A DNA stretch of 64,000 bases from Massiliimalia timonensis (GTDB taxonomy: Bacteria; Bacillota; Clostridia; Oscillospirales; Ruminococcaceae), in assembly GCF_900186585.1 (NCBI RefSeq), contig NZ_FYDD01000004.1:558001-622000 (forward strand), written 5' to 3'. Below are positions 56,483-64,000 of this stretch, one piece after another (the stretch's first letter is position 1; the number at the start of each line of letters is the position of its first letter). A program made the translations under genes and the position numbers. The notes below the pieces were generated by a model. The model was given only the letters and a program-made list of their open reading frames with translations, made no database searches and had not been told where the DNA came from.

Positions 56483-56549
56483 CAGCGGTTTGTTTTTCTG
56501 TGAAAGCCGTGAATGCTTGCGAAAATCTACAGAAAAATAAAAATAATGG

Positions 56550-56578
56550 TTGAAATGGGACAAATTGTATGTTATGAT
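56550..56578 (+). promoter_or_regulatory. secG promoter
   Basis: TTGAAA (56550-56555) and TATGAT (56573-56578) with a 17-base spacer, about 38 bases before secG. Confidence 0.65.
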
Positions 56579-56615
56579 ATGTAATGTATCATTATGTGTG
56601 TATGGAGGCAAAACG

Positions 56616-56870
56616 ATGAACCCGATTGAAATTGTTGGCGGCATCTTATTAATTATTGCAAGTGTATTGATCATTTTGATTGTTATGTTACAGGAAAGCA
56701 AGCAGGCTGGTATGGGCGCTATAAGCGGGGAATCCGGAAGCAATAACTTTTACGGACGGGAAGGCGGACGGACTAAAGACGCGTTTTACGCGAAACTAAC
56801 CAAGATTTTAGCAGTCGTTTTCTTTGTGGTAACATTGGTGATGAATTTGGTGATCCATTTTGTAAAGTAA
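56616..56870 (+). CDS. secG: preprotein translocase subunit SecG
   Basis: An 84-residue two-helix membrane protein of the SecYEG channel. Helices about 6-25 and 61-82, with the conserved LIVMLQESKQAGMGAISG between. TATGGAGG precedes the ATG at 56616. It is followed by rnr, the common secG-rnr order; a hairpin lies between. Confidence 0.95.
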   Translation: MNPIEIVGGILLIIASVLIILIVMLQESKQAGMGAISGESGSNNFYGREGGRTKDAFYAKLTKILAVVFFVVTLVMNLVIHFVK

Positions 56871-56884
56871 GAGTAAATACAAGT

Positions 56885-56918
56885 GCCCTGCGTAAGATAA
56901 TGACGCAGGGTGTTTTTT
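56885..56918 (+). terminator. secG terminator/attenuator before rnr
   Basis: The stem CCCTGCGT / ACGCAGGG with a run of seven T lies in the secG-rnr gap. Confidence 0.82.
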
Positions 56919-56954
56919 TACCCGGATGAAAAGGAAATAAAAGGAAGTGAAGGA

Positions 56955-59069
56955 ATGAACGAGTGGATCAGTAAAGTGACCGTATGGGTCACAAAGGCCG
57001 GAAAATCCGGTCTGGCATGGAAAGACCTTTGCCATAAGCTGAAAATTAAAAATAAACAAAAGGACCGCCTGCGCTCCGTTTTGGCAGAAATGGCGGAGCA
57101 GGGGCAGATTATAGAACGGAAAAATCGGATCTATGCGGTGTCAGCCTTAAAGCTGATACCCGCCCAGATCACCCGGGTCAACAAGACGTTTGGCTTTGCT
57201 AAGACCTTGCCCGATGAAACAGAATATTTTATTCCCGGCAAATTTTTGATGGGGGCAATGCCTCAGGATAAGGTGCTCTTAAAAAAAATAAAAGGCAGGG
57301 GGACTTCTCCGGAGGGGGAAGTGGTGCAGGTCACGGCTTATGGGCCGGGAGAATTTACCGGCAATGTGGCCTGTGAAAACGGGAACTGGTTCGTGCGCCC
57401 CGATACCATGGGCAAACAGCCGATTTTTGTGCGGGAAAAGGACTTAAACGGATCGTCGGAAGGCGACAAGGTAATGGCGAGGATCACCCGCCGCGGAAAA
57501 CGACACAGCGAGCATCAGGCAACGGTGGTAGCGTCATACGGTGATTCCGAAACAGCTTATTCCTGCGCGTTGGCCGCGTTGGATCTTTCCGGCGTAGCGA
57601 TTGAATTCCCGTACGAGGTGATCGACAAGGCGAGATATCTGCAAAAGCGCGGATTGAAAAGCAGGGATTTGGAGGGCCGCACCGACTTTCGGGGCGACAT
57701 CGTCTTTACGATTGACGGCGCGGATTCCAAGGATCTTGACGACGCGGTTTCTTTGGAAAAGTATGAGGACTGCTATGTGCTGGGCGTGCATATTGCAGAC
57801 GTTTCCCACTATGTCAAATACAAGGGCGAGATCGATACCGAGGCCTTTTACCGCGGTACCAGCATTTATTATGCCAACCAGGTGATCCCCATGCTGCCCA
57901 AAGAGCTTTCAAACGGGATCTGTTCGCTCAACCCGGGAGAGGACCGGCTCACCCTGTCCGCTATTTTGACCTTAGACCTAGAGGGCCAGCTAATTGATTT
58001 TGATTTCCGCAAAGGGGTCATCTGTTCCAAGGTAAAGGGTGTTTACAGCGAGATCAACGACCTGTTTGCGGGGACGGCCGGCACACAGATAGAGGAAAAG
58101 TACGCCGAGGTAAAGGAAAAGCTGTTTTTGATGAAAGAGCTTGCCGAGATCTTGTCCGGGAATAAACGCCGCCGCGGCGCCCCGGCACTAGAAACCAGCG
58201 AAAGCAAGATCTTAGTCGATGAAAACCAGAAGGCGGTCGAAATTTTGCCACGGCAGACTGGGATCGCCGAGGAACTGATCGAGGACTTTATGCTGACCGC
58301 CAACGAAGCGGCGGCAACGGCTGGGAAGATGAAAGATGTACCGTTTGTATACCGGGTGCATGAGCCGCCTTCTCCGGAAAAACTAGAGCAGCTGAATATG
58401 ACACTGCGGATTTTAGGTCTCCAGACGCGCGGCCTTTCCCCGAATGTAAAGCCGAAAGCGTTGGCCGAGATCTTGGAAAAGGTAAAGGGGAAAGAGATCG
58501 CGCCGATCGTCAATATCCAGATGCTGCGGGCGATGTCCAAGGCCAAATACAGCGAAAGCCCGCTGGGGCATTACGGCTTGGCGCTGGAAAATTACGCGCA
58601 TTTTACCTCCCCTATCCGGCGTTATCCGGATTTGATGGTGCACCGGGTGCTGACCGACCTGATCGCAGGAGAAGCTGTGGAAGAAATCCGCCGCCGTTAT
58701 GCCAAATATGTGGTAAAAGCATCTAAACAGGCTACCCAGACCGAGATCAACGCGATGAAGCTGGAGCGGGACTGCGAGGACTTTTATAAAGCCGAATATA
58801 TGAAAGACAGGATCGGCGAGGAATTTGACGGGATCATTTCTTCCGTTGCCTCACATGGAATCTATGTGGAGCTTCCTAATACTGTAGAGGGATTAGTGCG
58901 TGTGGAAGATCTGCCCAACGGGGAATATGATTTTGATGAAGTGATGTCTTACCGCAACCGGTATACAGGGGAAAGCTACCGCATTGGGCAGAAGGTCCGG
59001 GTAAGGTGTACTGCCGCTCAGGTGAGCAGCGGGAATATCGATTTTGTATTTGTGGAGGAAGGAGTATAG
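56955..59069 (+). CDS. rnr: ribonuclease R
   Basis: A 704-residue 3'-5' exoribonuclease able to degrade structured RNA. It has an N-terminal helix-turn-helix-like domain (about 1-65), two cold-shock domains, the RNB catalytic domain with the Asp cluster (FTIDGADSKDLDDAVS) and a C-terminal S1 domain (GEEFDGIISSVASHG). The basic tail is absent or very short. ATG at 56955 behind AAGGAAGTGAAGGA. In many Firmicutes smpB follows; here a GNAT gene does. Confidence 0.96.
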   Translation: MNEWISKVTVWVTKAGKSGLAWKDLCHKLKIKNKQKDRLRSVLAEMAEQGQIIERKNRIYAVSALKLIPAQITRVNKTFGFAKTLPDETEYFIPGKFLMGAMPQDKVLLKKIKGRGTSPEGEVVQVTAYGPGEFTGNVACENGNWFVRPDTMGKQPIFVREKDLNGSSEGDKVMARITRRGKRHSEHQATVVASYGDSETAYSCALAALDLSGVAIEFPYEVIDKARYLQKRGLKSRDLEGRTDFRGDIVFTIDGADSKDLDDAVSLEKYEDCYVLGVHIADVSHYVKYKGEIDTEAFYRGTSIYYANQVIPMLPKELSNGICSLNPGEDRLTLSAILTLDLEGQLIDFDFRKGVICSKVKGVYSEINDLFAGTAGTQIEEKYAEVKEKLFLMKELAEILSGNKRRRGAPALETSESKILVDENQKAVEILPRQTGIAEELIEDFMLTANEAAATAGKMKDVPFVYRVHEPPSPEKLEQLNMTLRILGLQTRGLSPNVKPKALAEILEKVKGKEIAPIVNIQMLRAMSKAKYSESPLGHYGLALENYAHFTSPIRRYPDLMVHRVLTDLIAGEAVEEIRRRYAKYVVKASKQATQTEINAMKLERDCEDFYKAEYMKDRIGEEFDGIISSVASHGIYVELPNTVEGLVRVEDLPNGEYDFDEVMSYRNRYTGESYRIGQKVRVRCTAAQVSSGNIDFVFVEEGV

Positions 59070-59072
59070 ACA

Positions 59073-59516
59073 ATGGTTCGTTATTTTGAACAGAAGGACC
59101 GCGAGGCTTTTCTGGCAATGGCAAAAAAGTTTTATACGATGCCGGCCGTGCTGCATGAGGTGGATCCTGTGTTTTTTGAGAATACCTTTGAGGAGATCAT
59201 GAAAGGCTCGCCCTATGCGGTGGGCCTGATCGCCGAATACAACGGGGAGGTAGCCGGCTATGCGCTTTTATCTTTGACTTGGTCGAATGAGGTGGGCGGC
59301 ATGGTCGTGTTGATAGAGGAAGCGTATGTGGAGGAGGCGTTCCGCTCCTGCGGGATCGGAAAAGAAATCTTCTCTTTTATCCGCAGTGAGTTTGACAGCC
59401 GCGCAAAGCGTTACCGACTGGAAGTGACAAAAGAGAATACCCGCGCGGTTAAATTGTACCGCGCGCTGGGTTATACAGACTTGGATTATGGACAGATGAT
59501 CCTGGATAGAGTATAA
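59073..59516 (+). CDS. GNAT-family N-acetyltransferase
   Basis: 147 residues with the GNAT fold: the acetyl-CoA loop SCGIGKEIFS, preceded by the conserved beta-strand VVLIEEAYV and followed by RYRLEVTKENTRAVKLYRALGY. Substrate unknown. It begins 3 bases after the rnr stop and is probably co-transcribed. Confidence 0.9.
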   Translation: MVRYFEQKDREAFLAMAKKFYTMPAVLHEVDPVFFENTFEEIMKGSPYAVGLIAEYNGEVAGYALLSLTWSNEVGGMVVLIEEAYVEEAFRSCGIGKEIFSFIRSEFDSRAKRYRLEVTKENTRAVKLYRALGYTDLDYGQMILDRV

Positions 59517-59520
59517 AAGA

Positions 59521-59534
59521 TGCATAAAAATTCA
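59521..59534. promoter_or_regulatory. ARG box (distal)
   Basis: TGCATAAAAATTCA matches the ArgR/AhrC operator half-repeat consensus TGNATWWWWATNCA exactly. Confidence 0.6.
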
Positions 59535-59613
59535 CAGTATACATTTTGATACTATGAAAGCGCAGATGATTTGTCAAAAACAAGGGCAATTCTTACGGGT
59601 GTTTTATACTGAT

Positions 59614-59648
59614 TTCATAAAAATACAGATTTTATGAATATTTATGCA
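59614..59648. promoter_or_regulatory. paired ARG boxes at the argG promoter
   Basis: TTCATAAAAATACA (59614-59627, one mismatch) and TGAATATTTATGCA (59635-59648, exact match to TGNATWWWWATNCA) start 21 bases apart, the two-helical-turn spacing used by ArgR hexamers. The pair ends 8 bases before the -35, so binding should repress argG. Confidence 0.75.
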
Positions 59649-59656
59649 AAAAATGC

Positions 59657-59684
59657 TTGCAATTTCTTTGCAGAAGAGTATAAT
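59657..59684 (+). promoter_or_regulatory. argG operon promoter
   Basis: TTGCAA (59657-59662) and TATAAT (59679-59684), spacer 16. Leader of about 70 bases. Confidence 0.75.
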
Positions 59685-59763
59685 ATACATTGTCAGCAAA
59701 ATACTAAAATGATGAAAAGCAAGGCAGGCTTTAGCCTGTATCAAAGATACGGAGGATTTGAAA

Positions 59764-60984
59764 ATGGCAAAGTACAATAAAGTAGTATTGGCATACTCAG
59801 GCGGACTGGACACGTCGATCATTATCCCATGGCTGAAAGAAAACTACGGCTGTGAAGTGATCTGCGTGGCTGGAAACGTCGGCCAGGACGCAGAACTTGA
59901 CGGTTTGGAAGAACGCGCGTTGAAAACAGGCGCTTCCAAGCTGTACATAGAGGATATTCAGGACGAGTTCGTCAACGATTTTGTGTTCCCGACCTTAAAA
60001 GCCGGCGCAAAATATGAAAATTACCTGCTGGGCACCTCCTTTGCAAGACCTCCGATTGCAAAACGGATCGTTGAGATCGCCAAAAAAGAGGGAGCGGATG
60101 CGATCTGCCACGGCTGTACCGGAAAAGGGAACGATCAGGTTCGGTTTGAACTGACCATCAAGGCGCTGGCTCCGGAAATGCCGATCATTGCTCCATGGCG
60201 GACGTGGGAACTGAAATCCCGTGACGAAGAGATCGACTATGCGATCGCGCACGATGTGCCGATCAAAATCACCCGTGAAACCAACTATTCCAAAGATATG
60301 AACCTGTGGCATCTGTCCCACGAAGGGCTGGATCTGGAAGACCCGGCAAACGAACCGCAGTATGCAAAAGAAGGTTTTCTGGAAATGGGCGTTGCGCCGG
60401 AACAGGCTCCGGACAAACCGACCTATATCACCTTAAGCTTTGAAAAAGGGATCCCAGTTGCGCTGGACGGAGAGAAAATGGACGGCGTGACCATGATCAA
60501 GACCCTGAACAAGCTGGGCGGCGAAAACGGCATCGGCCTGCTGGATATCGTGGAAAACCGGTTGGTAGGGATGAAGAGCCGCGGCGTTTATGAGACCCCG
60601 GGCGGAACTATTTTGTACCATGCGCACGAAGTGCTGGAAACTATCTGTCTGGATAAAATGACCCAGCATTACAAACAAAAACTGGCGCTGGAATTTGCTG
60701 ATCTGGTTTATAACGGCCAGTGGTACACCCCTCTGCGGGAGGCGATGAGCGCGTTCGTTGATAAAACACAGGAAACCGTGACCGGTGAAGTGAAGCTAAA
60801 GCTGTACAAAGGCAATATCATCAATGCCGGCGTCACCTCTCCGTACACCCTGTATGATGAAGAAGTGGCAACCTTTGGGGAAGATGAGGTTTATAATCAG
60901 GCGGATTCTGCCGGATTCATCAACCTGTTTGGGCTGCCGATCAAAGTGAAGGCTTTACTGGACCAGAAACGGGAACAGAAGTAA
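59764..60984 (+). CDS. argG: argininosuccinate synthase
   Basis: A 406-residue ArgG, which joins citrulline and aspartate with ATP. The P-loop [10 protein letters not shown], the [11 protein letters not shown] segment and [15 protein letters not shown] are readable. The ATG at 59764 follows GGAGG; a TTG two codons earlier lies too close to that site. First gene of the arg operon, behind ARG boxes. Confidence 0.98.
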   Translation: MAKYNKVVLAYSGGLDTSIIIPWLKENYGCEVICVAGNVGQDAELDGLEERALKTGASKLYIEDIQDEFVNDFVFPTLKAGAKYENYLLGTSFARPPIAKRIVEIAKKEGADAICHGCTGKGNDQVRFELTIKALAPEMPIIAPWRTWELKSRDEEIDYAIAHDVPIKITRETNYSKDMNLWHLSHEGLDLEDPANEPQYAKEGFLEMGVAPEQAPDKPTYITLSFEKGIPVALDGEKMDGVTMIKTLNKLGGENGIGLLDIVENRLVGMKSRGVYETPGGTILYHAHEVLETICLDKMTQHYKQKLALEFADLVYNGQWYTPLREAMSAFVDKTQETVTGEVKLKLYKGNIINAGVTSPYTLYDEEVATFGEDEVYNQADSAGFINLFGLPIKVKALLDQKREQK

Positions 60985-61013
60985 CCGGAACAATCAAACA
61001 ACAGATCATGATA

Positions 61014-61044
61014 GGGCAATGTCAAATAATTTTTGATATTGCCC
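61014..61044 (+). terminator. argG-argH hairpin
   Basis: The 13-bp stem GGGCAATGTCAAA / TTTGATATTGCCC (one G-U) with a weak T tail is a candidate attenuator or mRNA stabiliser between operon genes. Confidence 0.55.
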
Positions 61045-61078
61045 CTTGGTTTATCATGGAGGAAGAGGGAGAAAACAG

Positions 61079-62455
61079 ATGGCAAAAATGTGGGCAGGAC
61101 GGTTTAAAAAAGAGGTTGATGAGAAGGTAAATGATTTTAACAGCTCTATCGCCTTTGACCATGTGATGTACCGTCATGATATAGAGGGCAGTATTGCGCA
61201 TGCGACCATGCTGGGAACGCAGGGGATCATTGACCCCGCCGAGGCAGACGCAATCGTAGAGGGCCTGCGGGGGATCCTTTCCGATTTGGAAGAAGGGCGG
61301 CTGGAATTTGATATGACCGCCGAAGATATTCACATGTTTGTGGAAGCGGAGCTGACCAAGCGCCTTGGTGATACTGGAAAGCGGCTTCATACTGCGCGCA
61401 GCCGGAACGACCAGGTGGCGCTGGATATCCGGATGTACCTGAAAGACGAAACCAAAGAGATCGAAGCGTTGACCCGGGAATTGGCGGGGGCTTTGTGTGA
61501 TCTGGCAGAAGAACATGCGGACACTGTGATGCCGGGATACACCCACTTGCAGCGTGCGCAGCCTATTACATTCGGGCATCATTTGATGGCTTATGTGCAG
61601 ATGCTGCTGCGTGACATTGGCCGTCTGGAGGATACTTATAAGCGGTTAAACGTCATGCCATTGGGCAGCGGGGCGCTGGCCTCCACCACTTACCCGATCG
61701 ACCGCCAGCTGGTCAGCGATCTGCTGGGATTTTCAGGGCCGACCCAGAACAGTCTGGACGGCGTTTCGGACCGGGATTTCTGCATTGAATTAGCAAGTGC
61801 GATTGCTACGCTGATGATGCACCTTTCCCGCCTGTCGGAGGAAGTGATCTTGTGGTGCTCCTGGGAGTTCAAATTTATTGAACTGGACGACGCTTATTCT
61901 ACCGGGTCCAGCATTATGCCGCAGAAAAAGAACCCGGATATTACCGAACTGGTACGCGGAAAAACAGCCCGTACCATCGGCAACCTGACAACGCTGCTCA
62001 CCATGATGAAAGGGCTTCCGCTGGCTTATAACAAGGATATGCAGGAGGATAAGGAACCGATCTTTGATTCCTGCAAAACGGCGAAGCTGTGCGTCAGTAC
62101 CATGCTCCCCATGCTGAAAACTATGCGGGTGCTCAAGGACAACATGCGCGCCGCCGCGGCAAAAGGATTTATCAACGCGACTGACTGCGCAGATTATCTG
62201 GTGAAAAAAGGAATGGCGTTCCGTGACGCTTATAAGATCACTGGCACGCTGGTGGCTTACTGCATTGACCACAACAAAACGCTGGAAACCTTGTCTTTGG
62301 AAGAATACAGGGAAATGAGCGGCCTGTTTGAAGAGGATGTATTCCATGCGATCAGCTTGGATACCTGTGTAAAGGGCAGAAATGTGTTGGGCGGTCCGGC
62401 ACCGGAAATGGTAAAACAGCAGGTAGCCGAAGCGAGAAAGCTGTTATCAGAATAA
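61079..62455 (+). CDS. argH: argininosuccinate lyase
   Basis: A 458-residue fumarase/aspartase-superfamily enzyme that splits argininosuccinate to arginine and fumarate. The signature loop GSSIMPQKKNPD holds the catalytic Ser, and HTARSRNDQ and the TxxH segment (YTHLQRAQPITF) are present. The ATG at 61079 follows GGAGG...GGGAG; the upstream GTG-like start is unsupported. Confidence 0.98.
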   Translation: MAKMWAGRFKKEVDEKVNDFNSSIAFDHVMYRHDIEGSIAHATMLGTQGIIDPAEADAIVEGLRGILSDLEEGRLEFDMTAEDIHMFVEAELTKRLGDTGKRLHTARSRNDQVALDIRMYLKDETKEIEALTRELAGALCDLAEEHADTVMPGYTHLQRAQPITFGHHLMAYVQMLLRDIGRLEDTYKRLNVMPLGSGALASTTYPIDRQLVSDLLGFSGPTQNSLDGVSDRDFCIELASAIATLMMHLSRLSEEVILWCSWEFKFIELDDAYSTGSSIMPQKKNPDITELVRGKTARTIGNLTTLLTMMKGLPLAYNKDMQEDKEPIFDSCKTAKLCVSTMLPMLKTMRVLKDNMRAAAAKGFINATDCADYLVKKGMAFRDAYKITGTLVAYCIDHNKTLETLSLEEYREMSGLFEEDVFHAISLDTCVKGRNVLGGPAPEMVKQQVAEARKLLSE

Positions 62456-62472
62456 AGAATCGAGGAGAGAAA

Positions 62473-63516
62473 ATGGCTCAGACAAAAGTAGGGATCATAG
62501 GGGCGACCGGATATGCGGGGGAAGAACTGGTACGCATTTTGTTAAACCACCCAAATGTGACGCTGGCGGCAATCAGCTCTGTCAGCTTTGAGGGGAAAAA
62601 GCTAAGCGAGGTTTATCCCTCCTTGTATCAGATCTGCGATATGGCGCTGACAAACGAGGATACTGTGATCGCACAGAGCGATGTGATTTTTGCCTCTTTG
62701 CCGCATGGATTGTGCGAAGCGCTTGCGAAAAAAGCGGTCGGGCAGGGGAAAAAGTTTATTGATTTGGGCGCGGATTTCCGCCTAAAAGACGAAGCGGATT
62801 ATCAGCAATGGTATGGGCTGGAATACAAAGAAAAAGAACTTCATACCCATTCCTGCTACTGTATCCCGGAACTGCACCGGGAGCGGCTTGGAAAGGATAT
62901 TTCCATTATCGGAAATCCGGGCTGTTACCCTACCAGCATCGCGTTGGGGATGGCGCCGATTGCCAAAAGCGGGCTGGCGGATCTGAATACCTTGGTCATC
63001 GACTCGAAATCAGGTGTAACTGGGGCAGGGCGGGGGCTTTCCCAAACCACCCATTACCCGGACTGCAATGAGGCGTTTTCTCCGTATAAAACAGCGGTTC
63101 ACCGCCACACCCCGGAAATTGAGCAGACTTTGTCCGAGCTTTCCGGCGAACCGGTGCGGGTGACCTTTGTGCCGCATCTGCTCCCGGTAAACCGGGGGAT
63201 CGTATCTACGATGTATGTCACCTTAAAGGAGGGCGCATCTAAGGAAACGGTGCGGGCATTATATGAATCCGCTTACCAAAACGAAAAGTTTGTGCGGGTA
63301 TTGCCGGACGGTGATACGGCAAACCTAAAGCATGTGAAGTTTTCCAATTACTGCGACATATCGCTGCATTTTGACTCCAGAACCAACCGCCTGATCGTGG
63401 TGTCCACGATCGACAATATGGTAAAGGGGGCGGCCGGGCAGGCTGTGCAGAACATGAACCTGCTGTGCGGGTTTGAAGAAGACGCGGGGCTTTGTCTGGT
63501 TCCGCCGGCATTTTAA
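62473..63516 (+). CDS. argC: N-acetyl-gamma-glutamyl-phosphate reductase
   Basis: A 347-residue NADPH-dependent reductase, the third step of ornithine synthesis. Rossmann motif GIIGATGYAGEELVR and active-site Cys in GNPGCYPTS are clear, as is DSKSGVTGAGR. It is 17 bases after argH. Confidence 0.98.
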   Translation: MAQTKVGIIGATGYAGEELVRILLNHPNVTLAAISSVSFEGKKLSEVYPSLYQICDMALTNEDTVIAQSDVIFASLPHGLCEALAKKAVGQGKKFIDLGADFRLKDEADYQQWYGLEYKEKELHTHSCYCIPELHRERLGKDISIIGNPGCYPTSIALGMAPIAKSGLADLNTLVIDSKSGVTGAGRGLSQTTHYPDCNEAFSPYKTAVHRHTPEIEQTLSELSGEPVRVTFVPHLLPVNRGIVSTMYVTLKEGASKETVRALYESAYQNEKFVRVLPDGDTANLKHVKFSNYCDISLHFDSRTNRLIVVSTIDNMVKGAAGQAVQNMNLLCGFEEDAGLCLVPPAF

Positions 63517-63555
63517 AGAATGAGGGAATTTCTCAAAGGAGAGGCAGGAAAAACC

Positions 63556-64000
63556 ATGAGAATGATAAAATATGAGGGACTGGAGCTGGTAAGCGGCGGG
63601 GTCTGCGCACCGAAAGGATTTAAGGCGGCGGGAGTCCACTGCGGGATCAGAAAAAACAGGGCGAAAAAGGATTTGGCAATGATCTGTTCCGACCAGCTTT
63701 GCGACGCGGCGGCAGTTTATACCCAAAACTTGGTAAAAGGCGCGCCGATTTTAGTGACCCAGCAGAATTTGAAAAACGGGAAAGCGCAGGCTGTGATCGT
63801 CAACAGCGGGAATGCGAATACCTGTAACGCAGACGGGGAGGCAAAGGCCGCGGCAATGTGTGAGATTGCCGGCAAGGCGCTGAACCTGCCGGAGGAGGAC
63901 GTGATCGTGGCCTCTACCGGGGTGATCGGGCAGGTGCTGGAGCTGGAGCCGATCGTTTCCCACGCAGAAGAACTGGCAAAAGCGCTTTCTTATGAGGGCG
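63556..64000 (+). CDS. argJ: bifunctional ornithine/glutamate N-acetyltransferase (3' truncated by window edge)
   Basis: The first ~148 residues of ArgJ (MRMIKYEGLELVSGGVCAPKGF; later VIVNSGNANTCNADGE and VIVASTGVIGQVLE), running off the window. It recycles the acetyl group from acetylornithine to glutamate. The autocleavage ATG/T-M-L motif lies beyond the edge. Start at ATG 63556 behind AAAGGAGAGG. Confidence 0.96.
   Translation, partial: MRMIKYEGLELVSGGVCAPKGFKAAGVHCGIRKNRAKKDLAMICSDQLCDAAAVYTQNLVKGAPILVTQQNLKNGKAQAVIVNSGNANTCNADGEAKAAAMCEIAGKALNLPEEDVIVASTGVIGQVLELEPIVSHAEELAKALSYEG

Overview
This 64 kb window is a chromosomal segment from a Gram-positive anaerobe of the class Clostridia. 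An Oscillospiraceae/Ruminococcaceae-type gut commensal is my inference; the species is not determinable by eye. The reasons are strong AGGAGG-type ribosome sites, a CIRCE heat-shock operator, a Firmicutes-type LexA, RNase J, GdpP, a glgC-glgD glycogen operon, an L-fucose isomerase and a sortase-anchored surface protein. No rRNA, tRNA, CRISPR array, prophage or insertion sequence was recognised. Both ends cut through genes: an ABC exporter subunit on the left and argJ on the right.

Layout. 1-3.1 kb: both subunits of a heterodimeric ABC exporter. 3.4-7.6 kb: mutM, an isolated fucI, a frameshifted HD-hydrolase and mscL. 7.7-12.4 kb: an ACT protein with a phenylacetate-CoA ligase, a serine recombinase divergent from an hsp20 gene with an unusually long CIRCE palindrome between them, a DUF3267 membrane protein and a DtxR-type regulator. 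12.4-17 kb: a PhoR/PhoB-like two-component pair, a HAD phosphatase, and a DUF134-Mrp operon. 17.4-28 kb: a complete glycogen operon (glgB-glgC-glgD-glgA-glgP-GH13) with hairpins between its later genes. 28-33.6 kb: a DUF2500 protein, rplM-rpsI, a repeat-rich LPXTG-like surface protein, lexA and a small Smr protein. 33.6-36.4 kb: a VOC protein and nadB-nadC. 36.4-47.4 kb: a probable structured RNA, then rnj, gdpP, rplI, dnaB, tilS, hpt and ftsH. 47.4-50.3 kb: a sigma-region-4-like protein and ilvB-ilvN. 50.3-55.9 kb: a lipoprotein plus a divergent type IIA topoisomerase pair. 56-59.5 kb: a deleted methyltransferase pseudogene, secG, rnr and a GNAT protein. 59.5-64 kb: argG-argH-argC-argJ behind a promoter with ARG boxes.

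How the genes work together. GlgC (with its GlgD partner), GlgA and GlgB make glycogen from glucose-1-phosphate; GlgP and the GH13 enzyme take it apart. ArgG/ArgH finish arginine synthesis while ArgC/ArgJ belong to the upstream acetylated-intermediate cycle. IlvB/IlvN start branched-chain amino-acid synthesis. NadB/NadC are the first and third steps of de novo NAD synthesis, without nadA nearby. The rnj-ftsH block is a conserved housekeeping neighbourhood for RNA turnover, c-di-AMP breakdown, replication, tRNA modification and membrane proteolysis.

The less ordinary observations are: a CIRCE element with 20-bp perfect arms between a recombinase and hsp20; a promoter-driven, foldable RNA ahead of RNase J; a type IIA topoisomerase pair with altered signature motifs; a Shine-Dalgarno/hairpin/mini-ORF arrangement in front of ilvB; two clear pseudogenes (HD hydrolase, methyltransferase); and long low-complexity tails on three unrelated housekeeping enzymes. 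All calls come from reading the sequence; no database search was run.
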